The notes: a model not told the origin generated them from the sequence alone. A stretch of 64,000 nt of DNA from Dechloromonas denitrificans (GCF_001551835.1 NZ_LODL01000005.1:62001-126000), one strand, 5' to 3'; numbered from the stretch's first letter, positions 31,669 through 40,483 are shown. Numbers and translations are program-made.

Positions 31669-32979
31669 TCAGATCTGCATGGCACGCATGCGCTGCAGGT
31701 CTGCGGCGTAGTAGCGCTTGCCGATGACGAATGCGGCGGCGGCACCGAGGGCGATCAGCGGCACGACCTGCATGGCGCCCATCAGCCCGATACGGTCGGC
31801 GAGGATGCCGGTGACGAAGGGGCCGGGAGCGAGGCCAAGCAGGTTGTTGGCCAGGGTCAGCGTGGCAAAGGCGGTCGCATGGATCGACGGATGGGTCAGG
31901 TTGGCGACCATGGCGCCGGCCGGGCCGGTGGTGCCGGCGACCAGCGCCATGCCGAGGGCGATCAGGACCAGTTGCGCCGTGCCGGGGGGCAGCATGAAGC
32001 CGATCAGGAGCAGGCTGGCCGAGATCAGGGCGTAGGCGATCGCCACCGTCCATTTGCGGGACGGCACGCTGCGGCTGACCCGGTCGGTGATGACGCCGCA
32101 GACGGTCATGCCGATGGCGCCGATCAGGATGAAGGCGGCGGCGGCGACACCGGCCTTGTCGGTGGGCAGGCCGTAGTAGCGGTTGAGGAAACTGGGCAGC
32201 CAGGCGAGCATGGCGGCCATGATGAACAGTTGCAGACCGCTGCCGATGTAGGCGGCAATGACCGCGCGTGACGAGAACAGGCCCGAGAAGATGGTGCGCA
32301 GCTTGGGGCGCTGGAGGGCGGGTGCCTTGCCGGAGCGGGCCGCATTCTCTGCTTCCGAGCTGATCCGGCTTTCGCGGACGATGAAGGCGTAGAGGATGAC
32401 CAGGACCAGGCCGAAGGCGGCCATCGCACCAAACGACCAGCGCCAGCCGAAATGGGTGGCGACGATACCGCCCAGCGCCATGCCGATCACCGAGCCGACC
32501 GGGCCGCCGGCCATGAAGGCGCTGGCCAGGGTGGAACGCATGTGGGCCGGGAAGATGCTGAGAATGAGGGCGATGCCGACGCTGCCGTAGGCAGCTTCGC
32601 CGACCCCGACGAAGAAGCGGGCGATGAACATCTGGTTGTAGCTGGCGGCCAGCGCGCAGGCGAGGGTGGCCAGGCTCCACAGGCCGGCCATCAGGATGAC
32701 GCTCCTGACTCGGCCCCAGCGGTCGGCGACGACCGACAGCGGAAAAGTGAGCAGGCCGACGAGCAGCGCGACGATGCTGCTGAGCGAGCCAAGCTGGGTG
32801 TCCGACAGGCTCCATTCGGCCTTGAGGATCGGAAAGACGGCATTGAGCACCTGGCGCGACATGTAGTCCGACAGGAGCAAGCCGAAGGTCAGGGCGAAGA
32901 CGATCCAGGCATAGGTGCGCGGAACGCTCGGGGGGGCGGCCGAGACAATCGGCGGCGAATCTGCAATGTAAACGGCCAA
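31669..32979 (-). CDS. MFS transporter (organic anion/aromatic acid type)
   Basis: A 436-residue inner-membrane permease with 12 helices (WIVFALTFGLLLSDYMSRQVLNAVFPILKAEWSLSDTQLGSL at the first helix; VVADRWGRVRSVIL loop motif). The general look is that of the anion:cation or aromatic-acid:H+ symporter branch, so uptake of an organic acid is the likely job. The start is TTG at 32979, supported by AGGAG seven bases upstream. It follows the BKACE gene after 133 bases containing a strong hairpin. Confidence 0.9.
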   Translation of the reverse strand: MAVYIADSPPIVSAAPPSVPRTYAWIVFALTFGLLLSDYMSRQVLNAVFPILKAEWSLSDTQLGSLSSIVALLVGLLTFPLSVVADRWGRVRSVILMAGLWSLATLACALAASYNQMFIARFFVGVGEAAYGSVGIALILSIFPAHMRSTLASAFMAGGPVGSVIGMALGGIVATHFGWRWSFGAMAAFGLVLVILYAFIVRESRISSEAENAARSGKAPALQRPKLRTIFSGLFSSRAVIAAYIGSGLQLFIMAAMLAWLPSFLNRYYGLPTDKAGVAAAAFILIGAIGMTVCGVITDRVSRSVPSRKWTVAIAYALISASLLLIGFMLPPGTAQLVLIALGMALVAGTTGPAGAMVANLTHPSIHATAFATLTLANNLLGLAPGPFVTGILADRIGLMGAMQVVPLIALGAAAAFVIGKRYYAADLQRMRAMQI

Positions 32980-33047
32980 GGGGTGTCTCCTGATGGTTAT
33001 GACCGTGTCGGCGAGCCGTCAGGCGCATCCGGCCGGTTTTTTATTGT

Positions 33048-33078
33048 GGGCAAGCGGTCAGGGGAGGACCGCTTGCCC
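33048..33078 (-). repeat. Perfect 12-bp inverted repeat between BKACE and MFS genes
   Basis: GGGCAAGCGGTC (33048-33059) and GACCGCTTGCCC (33067-33078) flank a seven-base loop. No T-run follows on the minus strand, so it is not a standard terminator. It may set differential mRNA stability or bind a regulator. Confidence 0.75.
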
Positions 33079-33112
33079 ATGCTACTCGTGCAAACTCAAC
33101 TAGTGCCCGGGC

Positions 33113-34168
33113 TTAGGCGTGCTGCGTGAAACCCTTTTGGCCCGGCTTGCGGCTCGGTGCGAAGCCGTTCTTGGCCAGGGTTTGATCGGCGGTTTCGTAG
33201 AAGGTGCCGATCTTGTAGATCTGGCGGGCTTCCTTGGCGTTGGCGACCTCGCGGCCGAACTCCTTGGAAATGCGCACCAGTTGCTCGATCTGCTCGACGG
33301 TGGTCATCTTGCGCGAACGGTCCTGGGTCCAGATGTTGTCTTCGATACCGCAGCGGACGTGCAGGCCCATGGCGATGGCCATCATGTTCAGCGGCAGGAC
33401 GTTGAGCATGGAGGTTTCCAGGGTCAGCACCGCGCCGTCCGGACAGGCGCGGACGAAGTTGGCCAGGTTGTAGATGTTCGGCGCATCGAAGCCGCCACCG
33501 ATCGCCACCCAGGTCAGGATCAGCGGCACGTTGCAGGCGCCGCGGCGCATGTTGCGCTCGACCGTTTCGAGTTGGGTGATGTTGGCCAGCTGGAAGTGCG
33601 TCTGGATGCCATTGGCCGACAGGCGCTTGATGTGCTCCTCGACCCAGCTCGGACCGGCCGGAATGGTCATCTCGCTGTAGGCGCGCATGCCTTCGGGCGT
33701 ACCCAGGCTGGTGCCGGCAACGTCGGCCGCGCACATCTGCTCGACCACGTTCATCTGGTTGCTGTTGATGGCGATGGTCACCTGGTCGGGCTTCGGGCTC
33801 AGTTCGGCGAGCATGTGGCGGGTGTCGTCGGACAGCCACTTGGCGGTCTCGCCCTCGCTTTCCGGGGCGAAGGAGATCGAACCGCCGACTTGCAGGATCA
33901 TGTCGGGAACGCGGGCCCGGATACCGGCGATCAGTTCATTGAACTTGGAGAGGCGCTTGGAGCCCTTGCCGTCCAGCTCGCGAACGTGAATGTGGATGAC
34001 CGTGGCACCAGCGTTGTAGCAATCGACTGCCTTCTGGATCTGGTCTTCCATGGTGACCGGGATATCTTCCGGGAAGTCCGACGGCTCCCATTCGGGGCCA
34101 TACGGGGCGCAGGTGATGACGAGTTTTTGCTGGTTTTCCGGCCAGAGGGATCCGTCGAGAAAGTTCAT
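33113..34168 (-). CDS. Beta-keto acid cleavage enzyme (BKACE, formerly DUF849)
   Basis: Zinc enzyme of the 3-keto-5-aminohexanoate cleavage family. It condenses a beta-keto acid with acetyl-CoA and releases acetoacetate plus a new acyl-CoA. The 351-residue TIM barrel begins KLVITCAPYGPEW; the metal-binding HIHVRE occurs in ATVIHIHVRELDGKGS near residues 55-72, with further family segments LQVGGSISF and VTIAINSNQMNVV. Members act on several substrates, including lysine-fermentation intermediates and 3-dehydrocarnitine; which one here cannot be read from sequence. A strong AAGGAG ribosome site precedes the ATG. It follows the dioxygenase gene after a 102-base gap. Confidence 0.92.
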   Translation of the reverse strand: MNFLDGSLWPENQQKLVITCAPYGPEWEPSDFPEDIPVTMEDQIQKAVDCYNAGATVIHIHVRELDGKGSKRLSKFNELIAGIRARVPDMILQVGGSISFAPESEGETAKWLSDDTRHMLAELSPKPDQVTIAINSNQMNVVEQMCAADVAGTSLGTPEGMRAYSEMTIPAGPSWVEEHIKRLSANGIQTHFQLANITQLETVERNMRRGACNVPLILTWVAIGGGFDAPNIYNLANFVRACPDGAVLTLETSMLNVLPLNMMAIAMGLHVRCGIEDNIWTQDRSRKMTTVEQIEQLVRISKEFGREVANAKEARQIYKIGTFYETADQTLAKNGFAPSRKPGQKGFTQHA

Positions 34169-34212
34169 GTGATGCTCCTTGAATAGATGGGGTGTGGTTT
34201 TTGGCTGTTTTC

Positions 34213-34262
34213 AGGGTCGACCGCAGGACCTGCAGTTTTTCTACTGTTCTGCGGTCGACTCT
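34213..34262 (-). repeat. Inverted repeat between dioxygenase and BKACE genes
   Basis: GTCGACCGCAG (34216-34226) and CTGCGGTCGAC (34249-34259) form a perfect 11-bp stem with a 22-base loop that contains a second small palindrome (CAGGACCTG). No T-run follows in the direction of transcription. It resembles a processing or stability hairpin, or a regulator site. Confidence 0.75.
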
Positions 34263-34270
34263 GATGTTGC

Positions 34271-35128
34271 TTAGAAAGGCTTGTCGCCGATGATGGCGGC
34301 GCGCTCCATCTTGCGATGGCACGGCGGGTAGTCCATGACCGCGTAGTGCTGCGTGCTGCGGTTGTCCCAGATCGCCATGCTGTAAGGCTTCCAGCGCCAG
34401 CGCACCTGGTACTCGGGGTTGTAGGCCTGGCTGATCAGGTACTGCATCAGGTCGCTGCCGTTCTTGTTGTAGTCCTGGCCGTAACGGACGCGGTCCTTGG
34501 TGTGGTAATTGACGAAGTGCGTCGTGAAGGCATTGACGAACAGCACCTTCTCACCAGTTTCCGGATGGGTGCGGACCACCGGGTGCTCGGCATCCGGGTA
34601 CTGGGCCTTCATCGCCAGGCGCTTCTCCTGCGGCATCGCGGCGGCGAACGAGGAATTGAAGCTGTGGTTGGCGATCAGGCTGGCGATTTCCTTCTTGACG
34701 TATTCCGGCAGCTTTTCGTAGGCTAGCACCATGTTCGCCCACATCGTGTCGCCGCCGACCGGCGGGCATTCGATGCAGCGCAGCACGCAACCGAGGGCCG
34801 GCGTCTCGCGCCAGGTGCCGTCGGTGTGCCAGGCATTCTCGTAGCGGTCGATCGGGCTGTTCGGGTCCTTGTAGATCTGGACCAGGCCCGGGGCTTCCGG
34901 GTGGCTCGGGGCCATCGGATGGGTTTCGAGCTCACCGAGGCGCTGGGCGAAGGCCATGTGGTCCTTGCGCGACAGCTTGTTCAAGTCCTGGTCGCGCAGG
35001 AAAAGTACCTTGTGCTTGAGCAGCGCGGCGTAGATCTCGTTGAACAGGCCGTCGTCGCGAACGGCATCGCCGAGATTGACGTCGAGCAGTTCCGCACCCA
35101 CGGCGCATGTCAGTTGTTCGATTCTCAT
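34271..35128 (-). CDS. TauD/TfdA-family 2-oxoglutarate dioxygenase
   Basis: Fe(II)/2-oxoglutarate-dependent oxygenase, 285 residues. The HxD iron site is His101 and Asp103 in ENAWHTDGTWRETP. The distal His is in DNRSTQHYAVMDYPP and the 2-oxoglutarate-binding Arg lies in the following CHRKMERAAI segment. Family members hydroxylate next to a sulfonate, ether oxygen or quaternary amine (taurine, 2,4-D, gamma-butyrobetaine), and the released group would then be a beta-keto or amino acid. The start at 35128 lies downstream of GGAG; the longer reading adds six residues. It is followed by the BKACE gene, which suggests sequential steps. Confidence 0.92.
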   Translation of the reverse strand: MRIEQLTCAVGAELLDVNLGDAVRDDGLFNEIYAALLKHKVLFLRDQDLNKLSRKDHMAFAQRLGELETHPMAPSHPEAPGLVQIYKDPNSPIDRYENAWHTDGTWRETPALGCVLRCIECPPVGGDTMWANMVLAYEKLPEYVKKEIASLIANHSFNSSFAAAMPQEKRLAMKAQYPDAEHPVVRTHPETGEKVLFVNAFTTHFVNYHTKDRVRYGQDYNKNGSDLMQYLISQAYNPEYQVRWRWKPYSMAIWDNRSTQHYAVMDYPPCHRKMERAAIIGDKPF

Positions 35129-35142
35129 TTGTGGTTGTCTCC

Positions 35143-36123
35143 TCAAATTACAAAAATTGATGAACCGGTCGTCTTGCGGGCTTCCAGATCACGGTGCGCC
35201 TGCACTGCCTCCCGCAGTGCATAACGTTGGTTGATTTCGATCTTGATGCGGCCGGCAGCCACATGACCGAAAATTTCGTTGGCCAGCGCACTCTTCTCGG
35301 CCGGGTCGGCGATGTAGTCGGCGAGCGCCGGGCGGGTCAGGTAGAGCGAACCCTTCATCGCCAGCAGTTGCGGGTTGAAGCCGTCGATCGGGCCGGAGGC
35401 GGTGCCGACGCAGACCATCAGGCCACGGCGCTTCAGCGAATCGAGCGACGCCAGGAAGGTGCTCTTGCCGACGCTGTCGAAGACGACATTGACGCCGACC
35501 CCGTCAGTCAGCTCGCGGGCTCGCTTGGCGACATCCTCGTGGCTGTAGTTGATGGTTTCGTCGCAACCGTGGGCGCGGGCGATTTCCGCCTTCTCCTCGG
35601 TCGACACGGTGCCGATGACGCGCAGGCCGAGCAGCCTGGCCCACTGCGAGACGATCAGGCCGACGCCGCCCGCTGCGGCATGCAGCAGGATGGTGTCGCC
35701 AGCCTTGAAATCATAGATGCGGCGCATCAGGTAGGCCGAGGTCAGGCCGCGCATGGTCATTGCAGCGGCTGTCTCGCATTCGATGCCGGCCGGCAGCTTG
35801 ATCAGCGGTGCGGCGGCGATGATGCGGGCCGTGCTGTAGGCGCCCAGCGTATTGATGAAGCCGGTGTAGGTCACCTTGTCGCCAACTGCCACATTGTTGA
35901 CGCCGGGGCCGATGGCCTCGACGATACCGGCCGCCTCGACGCCCATGCCGGCAGGCAGTGGGATCGGGTAGGTGCCGTTGCGGAAGTAGGTGTCGGCGAA
36001 ATTCAGGCCGACCGCGACATGGCGCAGGCGGACTTCGCCCGGGCCGGGTTCGCCGACTGCAACATCCTCCAGTCGCAGGACTTCGGGGCCGCCGGCCTCA
36101 TAGAATCGAATTGCCTTTTCCAC
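35143..36123 (-). CDS. NADPH:quinone oxidoreductase (zeta-crystallin type)
   Basis: A 326-residue medium-chain reductase without zinc ligands. It shows NFADTYFRNGTYPIPLPAGMGVEAAGIVEAIG, the NADPH-binding LLHAAAGGVGLIVSQWARLLG and SVGKSTFLASLDSLKRRGLMV. It reduces quinones or enones by one or two electrons using NADPH. The start is GTG at 36123, supported by AAGGAG. It lies 33 bases after the Usp-hemerythrin gene and 14 bases before the dioxygenase gene, so it is clearly within the operon and probably detoxifies or reduces an intermediate. Confidence 0.93.
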   Translation of the reverse strand: MEKAIRFYEAGGPEVLRLEDVAVGEPGPGEVRLRHVAVGLNFADTYFRNGTYPIPLPAGMGVEAAGIVEAIGPGVNNVAVGDKVTYTGFINTLGAYSTARIIAAAPLIKLPAGIECETAAAMTMRGLTSAYLMRRIYDFKAGDTILLHAAAGGVGLIVSQWARLLGLRVIGTVSTEEKAEIARAHGCDETINYSHEDVAKRARELTDGVGVNVVFDSVGKSTFLASLDSLKRRGLMVCVGTASGPIDGFNPQLLAMKGSLYLTRPALADYIADPAEKSALANEIFGHVAAGRIKIEINQRYALREAVQAHRDLEARKTTGSSIFVI

Positions 36124-36156
36124 GTGTTCTCCTTTGTGTTCTTGATGTCTGATTTA

Positions 36157-37191
36157 TTAGCCGCGCTTCGTTGCGGTATCGGTTTCTGCCAGATTGACGA
36201 TTCTCGAAAAGAGGTGCTTGAACTCGGCATCGGTTTCACCACCGAAGCGCGGGTCGCGGTTTTCCGAAAACGCCGCGTTGATTTCACTCCAGTCGGCCTC
36301 GGTCAGGTAGCGCTGCGCCTCCGGCAGAATGACCCCTTCCTCGCGCCCCATGTGCTCCCACATGAAATTGGCGTAGGCGGCAACCAGCTTTTCCAGTTTT
36401 TCGGCCGGTTTTTTGCCGGCGATATATTCGTCTACCGCTACCTCCAGGTCGGCCACCATCTGCTGGTCCCGGTCGTGCTGGCGTTCAAGTTCGTCGAGCT
36501 CCGGATTGACGGCGGACGTCCGTTCGCGCAGCTTGCGGAACAGATACTCTTCTTCTTTGGGATGGTGCAAGGCCACCGGAAATTCCCGGATGTAATGCAC
36601 CATGGCTTTCATCAGGGCCGGGTCGGGGGTGAGCGTGCCGTCGGCGGCCGGGGCCAAGGCGTGCAGCCAGGCGTGCAGGACGGCGGCCAGGGAACGATGC
36701 TCGTCACGGATGGTGGCGATGGCCTGGGCCGGGGCGGGGGGATCGGCCATCGCCGAAACGAGAACCGGAATTTCCGAATTAATCAGCACCTTCAGCGTCT
36801 GTGAGCCGAGCATCATGCCCAGGGTAGTGCGCCGGCCATGCGAAGCCATGAAGATCAGGTCGCAGCCTTCGCCGCGGGCAGCGGCAATGATCGCCTCATA
36901 GGGCGAGTCGCTGACCGTCGTGCTCGAGGCGCAGGGCACGCCGCAGGCACGGGCTGCCGATTCCGCCTTGGTCAGCAGTTCGCGGGCCCGCCCTTCGAAG
37001 TTGTAGCTGTAGTCGTCGGGCGATGTCAGGCGCACGATCTCGGCATCGCCCCGCAAGGAGGCGGCATGATCGGCGGCGGCATGGAAGAAAGTGATCCGGG
37101 CACCCAGGGTGCGTGCGAACTCGACGGCCCGGCCAACCGTGACGGTAGACAGATCGGTGTTGTCGATGGGTACCAGCAAGTGACGATACAT
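36157..37191 (-). CDS. Universal stress protein fused to a hemerythrin-like domain
   Basis: A 344-residue fusion. Residues 1-145 are a UspA domain (MYRHLLVPIDNTDLSTVTVG, FMASHGRRTTLGMMLGSQT, the nucleotide-binding GxxGS-type loop near its end). Residues 155-300 are an HHE-cation-binding/hemerythrin four-helix bundle with candidate diiron ligands in IRDEHRSLAAVLH, VALHHPKEEEYLF, LERQHDRDQQMV and FMWEHMGREEGVILPEA. It could couple ATP binding to sensing of oxygen, NO or iron. A good AGGAG precedes the ATG. It is second in the chain starting with the Rieske gene. Confidence 0.9.
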   Translation of the reverse strand: MYRHLLVPIDNTDLSTVTVGRAVEFARTLGARITFFHAAADHAASLRGDAEIVRLTSPDDYSYNFEGRARELLTKAESAARACGVPCASSTTVSDSPYEAIIAAARGEGCDLIFMASHGRRTTLGMMLGSQTLKVLINSEIPVLVSAMADPPAPAQAIATIRDEHRSLAAVLHAWLHALAPAADGTLTPDPALMKAMVHYIREFPVALHHPKEEEYLFRKLRERTSAVNPELDELERQHDRDQQMVADLEVAVDEYIAGKKPAEKLEKLVAAYANFMWEHMGREEGVILPEAQRYLTEADWSEINAAFSENRDPRFGGETDAEFKHLFSRIVNLAETDTATKRG

Positions 37192-37228
37192 GGCGACTCC
37201 TAGCGCAATATTGTTCTAAAGTTGATCT

Positions 37229-37537
37229 TCATGCCTCGACCTGCACAAAGACTTTTCCATCGTCGATCCTGACGGGAAAGGTTCTCAGCCCCTTCTCGGG
37301 GGCAACCAGCAAGGCGCCGGTCGTCACGTCGTAACGCCAGCCGTGGGCCGGGCAGGCGACGACCTTGCCGCACAACCGGCCGCCACTCAGCGCAGCACCA
37401 CCGTGCAGGCACGAGTTTTCCGTGGCGTGGATGGTGCCGTCGACATTGAAGAGGACGATATCCGTCGTCCCGATGCGCACGGGACGCGACTTGCCGGGGG
37501 CAATGTCATGCAGGGAATATGTTTCGACGAATTTCAT
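37229..37537 (-). CDS. Rieske-type [2Fe-2S] ferredoxin
   Basis: A 102-residue soluble electron carrier. The cluster ligands are visible as Cys43-x-His45 (NSCLHGGAAL) and Cys62-x-x-His65 (VACPAHGWRYD) with correct 16-residue spacing. It resembles the NirD/BphF group that feeds electrons to ring-hydroxylating or similar oxygenases. No Rieske oxygenase alpha subunit is present in the window, so its partner is unknown; the dioxygenase in this chain does not need a ferredoxin. It is the first minus-strand gene and diverges from the LuxR-type regulator. Confidence 0.93.
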   Translation of the reverse strand: MKFVETYSLHDIAPGKSRPVRIGTTDIVLFNVDGTIHATENSCLHGGAALSGGRLCGKVVACPAHGWRYDVTTGALLVAPEKGLRTFPVRIDDGKVFVQVEA

Positions 37538-37593
37538 TTTTGACTCACGGGTATCGGGCTTGGTTGAATCGTAGGGGATCGATCGTCCTCGGA

Positions 37594-37614
37594 CCCCCCT
37601 CGAAAAAGGGGGGG
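37594..37614. promoter_or_regulatory. C6/G7 inverted repeat, candidate operator between Rieske gene and regulator
   Basis: CCCCCC (37594-37599), eight bases TCGAAAAA, then GGGGGGG (37608-37614), directly followed by TATAAC. It lies between the divergent Rieske gene and the MalT-like regulator gene. A similar repeat occurs upstream of the DUF1302 operon. Binding by the regulator is inferred from this recurrence. Confidence 0.5.
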
Positions 37615-37759
37615 TATAACTATTTCAGCAAAGCAGTGATTTTGTTTTATCGTATAAATGATGACTGCTGGATTGTTCGCCTGGAGACGCGAACATGGCG
37701 GTCCGTTTCGAGTGTTGTTCGGCAAATACGATAACGATTCCATAGAGAACTCACGCCCG

Positions 37760-40444
37760 ATGAACTTCGCACCTATCGACGCCAGCGCGACTTATTCCGA
37801 GCTCGTCCTCAAGACGATGCCGCCGCGCGCGCCACGCCATCAATTGCCCCGGCCACGCCTGAGCCTGGGCGACGAACAGTTTCGCGATTGCCCGGTGATC
37901 GTGGTCCAGGCCCCACCCGGTTTCGGCAAAACCTCGCTGCTTGGCCAGTGGCGACGGGAGTATCTGGCGCGCGGCGCGGCCGTGGCCTGGATGACCGCCG
38001 ATGACGGCGACGACCTGCAGCGATTCCTGCATTGCCTGGTCCAGGCCGTTCGCTTCGGATGTGGGCGCCCGGCTTTCGGGCGCTTGCTGCTGGAAACCGT
38101 GGGTACCAAGCCGGGCGAACTGGAGGGCGTCACGGCCTGGTTGGCCGAGGTGGCCCAGAGTTCCCTCGACATGGTGCTGATCGTCGATGAGGCGGAGCGC
38201 CTGTCGAGCGGAAACTTCGCCGCGCTGACCTATCTGTTGCACAACCTGTCACCCAACTTGCATGTCGTTATCGGCGCGCGCGGCGGGCTTGATGCGGCGA
38301 TCGCCGATCTGGTCGACTATGGTCAGGCGTTGTCGCTGGGGCCGGATGCTTTGCGTTTCCGGCTCGATGAAAGCATGTTGCTGGCTCGCAATCGCTTTGG
38401 TGAAAAGCTCGATACCGACACGGCGGCGCGCCTGCACGAACTGACCGAGGGGTGGCCGCTCGGGCTGCAGATCCTGATGGCCGGGCTGGAAAAGGGCGGC
38501 GATCTGCGGGCTGGCCTGCCCTTGATGTCCGGTAGTGAGTCGGGCAGTGGTTTTGTCGGTGGCTTGCTGACTAATCTGGGGAGGGAGGATGCTGATTTCC
38601 TGGTCCGGATTTCCATTGTCGATCTCATTCATCCTGATCTCGCAGCCGCCCTGAACGGTGTCGCCGGGGCGCCGGAACAACTGGCCCGGCTGATTCGCGA
38701 AACACCGGTCTTCGTCGTCGGCGACGACAGCGACTGGGTCCGCCTGCATAACCTGGTGCGCGATGCCTTGCGCCGCAAATTGGCCGAATTGCCCGAGGCG
38801 GAACGACGCGATCTGCATCTGCGAGCGATGCGCTGGCTGGCCGACCACGGCATGATCCAGGATGCCGCCCGGCACGCCCACGAGGCCGGGCAACACGACC
38901 TGGCCTACGATCTGGCGGAAAAGTGTCTTTACGAAGCGGTCACCCAGGGCCGCCAGGAAATGGTGTTGCGCTGGCTTGATCTGTTGCCCGACGCTGAACT
39001 CAAAAAACGTTTCCGGCTGCGCCTGGCGGCTGCCTGGGCCCTGGCCCTGAGCGAGCGCCACAATGAGGCGAAGGCCTTGGTCAGTGACATTATCGACAAC
39101 CCGGCGGTCGATCCCCTGTTGCGCTATGAGTGTGCCCTGATCGCCAGTGGGGCGGCCTATTATGCCGACGAGCCGGATCTTTACATCGAGTTGCTGCAGC
39201 CCTGGCTGGCCGGACCGCCCCCTGACCGGGAGCAGCGCGTGCTGCAGATGCATGCCAACCGGCAGGCAGCGATGGCCATCATGACCGGCGACCCAGCGCG
39301 GGCGCGGCGTTGCCTGCAGGCCGTGCCGCATGCCGATTTCGACAAGCGCTATCGCTACGGGATACGCTGGGGCGAATTCATCGGCGGCCTGAGCTATTAC
39401 TGGGAGGGGCAGGGCGTGCTGGCCGAAGAAGTGCTGCGGCCGGCCCTTGGTAACGCCGATGCCGAACTCGGGCGACGTCATCCGCTATCCTGCATGATCG
39501 CCTCCTTGTTGGCTGCGTCAGTATTCGACCGTGACCGGGTCGATGAAGCGGCGGAGTTGCTGGCCAACCGGCTCGATGTCCTCGAACGGGTGGGGACGCC
39601 GGAAACCGCCTTGATCGGTTATCGGACGGCAGCCCGAATTGCCGCCGCCAAGGGCGTCGAGCATCGGGCGCTCGATTTGCTGGAGGTGATGAGTGCGGTC
39701 GGTGTCGCCCGCAATCTGCCGCGGCTCTGCGTCGCCAGTCTGGCTGAGCAGGTCAGGATGCACGCCGGGCGGTTCCGTTCCGAAACCTGCCGGGCGCTGG
39801 TTCAGCGGATTGATGAAATCGTTGCCGAGCACTTGCAGGGCAAGGGGCCGCTCTGGTGCGCCTCGGTCGAGGTGTTGCAGCGGCTGGCTCATGCCCACGC
39901 CCTGATTGCGGCCCAGGAATGGGCGGCGGCTGCCGAGGGTCTGGGGCGTGCGCTGACCATGATCGAGATCGCACGTTTGGGGCGTTGGCGTATCGAAACC
40001 ATGGCCTTGCGCGCCTTCGCCATGGAGCGCGCCGGCCAGGAGGGGCGGCCGCTGCTGCTCGAAGCGATGAATCTGGCACAGACTTTCAGTCTGTCCCGAG
40101 TCTTTGTCGATGCCCACCCGGCCCTGGCCGATTGGGTTCGGCGTACTTCGGAGGAAGATGGGGGGCAGCGGATCCAGATGGCGCGCACGGCCCGCCCGCT
40201 TCCCCTGCGCTCGACTGCGGCGCCGCGTGCGGTGCCGAGCATGGTGTTGACCCCGAAGGAGCGCGAGGTACTGGAGCACCTAGCGCGCAATCTTTCCAAC
40301 AAGGAAATTGCCCAGGCCATGGAAGTCGGCGAAGAGACGATCAAGTGGCATCTGAAGAACCTGTTCGGCAAACTCGATGCCGGCACCCGCAAGCACGTCG
40401 TTCGCCGGGCTCAGCTCCTCGGCCTGCTCGAAGGCGCTGACTGA
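37760..40444 (+). CDS. MalT-like ATP-binding LuxR regulator (LAL family)
   Basis: An 894-residue signal-transduction ATPase. A P-loop lies in VIVVQAPPGFGKTSLLGQWR near residue 60 and a Walker-B-like acidic stretch in DMVLIVDEAERL. A long helical TPR-like sensor region follows. The C-terminal LuxR helix-turn-helix reads LTPKEREVLEHLARNLSNKEIAQAMEVGEETIKWHLKNLFGKL. Family members (MalT, AlkS) bind an inducer plus ATP, oligomerise and activate adjacent operons. Here it lies directly upstream of the DUF1302 operon and divergent from the Rieske-BKACE chain, so it is the likely activator of one or both. ATG 37760 fits the usual N-terminus (LKTMPPRAPRHQLPRPRL); an in-frame ATG at 37658 is possible. 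Confidence 0.92.
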   Translation: MNFAPIDASATYSELVLKTMPPRAPRHQLPRPRLSLGDEQFRDCPVIVVQAPPGFGKTSLLGQWRREYLARGAAVAWMTADDGDDLQRFLHCLVQAVRFGCGRPAFGRLLLETVGTKPGELEGVTAWLAEVAQSSLDMVLIVDEAERLSSGNFAALTYLLHNLSPNLHVVIGARGGLDAAIADLVDYGQALSLGPDALRFRLDESMLLARNRFGEKLDTDTAARLHELTEGWPLGLQILMAGLEKGGDLRAGLPLMSGSESGSGFVGGLLTNLGREDADFLVRISIVDLIHPDLAAALNGVAGAPEQLARLIRETPVFVVGDDSDWVRLHNLVRDALRRKLAELPEAERRDLHLRAMRWLADHGMIQDAARHAHEAGQHDLAYDLAEKCLYEAVTQGRQEMVLRWLDLLPDAELKKRFRLRLAAAWALALSERHNEAKALVSDIIDNPAVDPLLRYECALIASGAAYYADEPDLYIELLQPWLAGPPPDREQRVLQMHANRQAAMAIMTGDPARARRCLQAVPHADFDKRYRYGIRWGEFIGGLSYYWEGQGVLAEEVLRPALGNADAELGRRHPLSCMIASLLAASVFDRDRVDEAAELLANRLDVLERVGTPETALIGYRTAARIAAAKGVEHRALDLLEVMSAVGVARNLPRLCVASLAEQVRMHAGRFRSETCRALVQRIDEIVAEHLQGKGPLWCASVEVLQRLAHAHALIAAQEWAAAAEGLGRALTMIEIARLGRWRIETMALRAFAMERAGQEGRPLLLEAMNLAQTFSLSRVFVDAHPALADWVRRTSEEDGGQRIQMARTARPLPLRSTAAPRAVPSMVLTPKEREVLEHLARNLSNKEIAQAMEVGEETIKWHLKNLFGKLDAGTRKHVVRRAQLLGLLEGAD

Positions 40445-40483
40445 CCGGTTCTTTCAGCCGGGGAGCTCACCCCGGCCCGTTTT

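Noticed and set aside
33119-34186. Open frame of about 355 codons opposite the BKACE gene
   Set aside because: The BKACE reading has the metal-binding HIHVRE and a strong ribosome site; the opposite frame has neither.
35194-36804. Open frame of about 536 codons on the plus strand
   Set aside because: It is antisense to the quinone oxidoreductase and Usp-hemerythrin genes, both with diagnostic motifs and ribosome sites.
37594-37614. Intrinsic terminator interpretation of the C6/G7 inverted repeat
   Set aside because: No T-run follows on either strand, and it lies between two divergent start regions, so an operator fits better.
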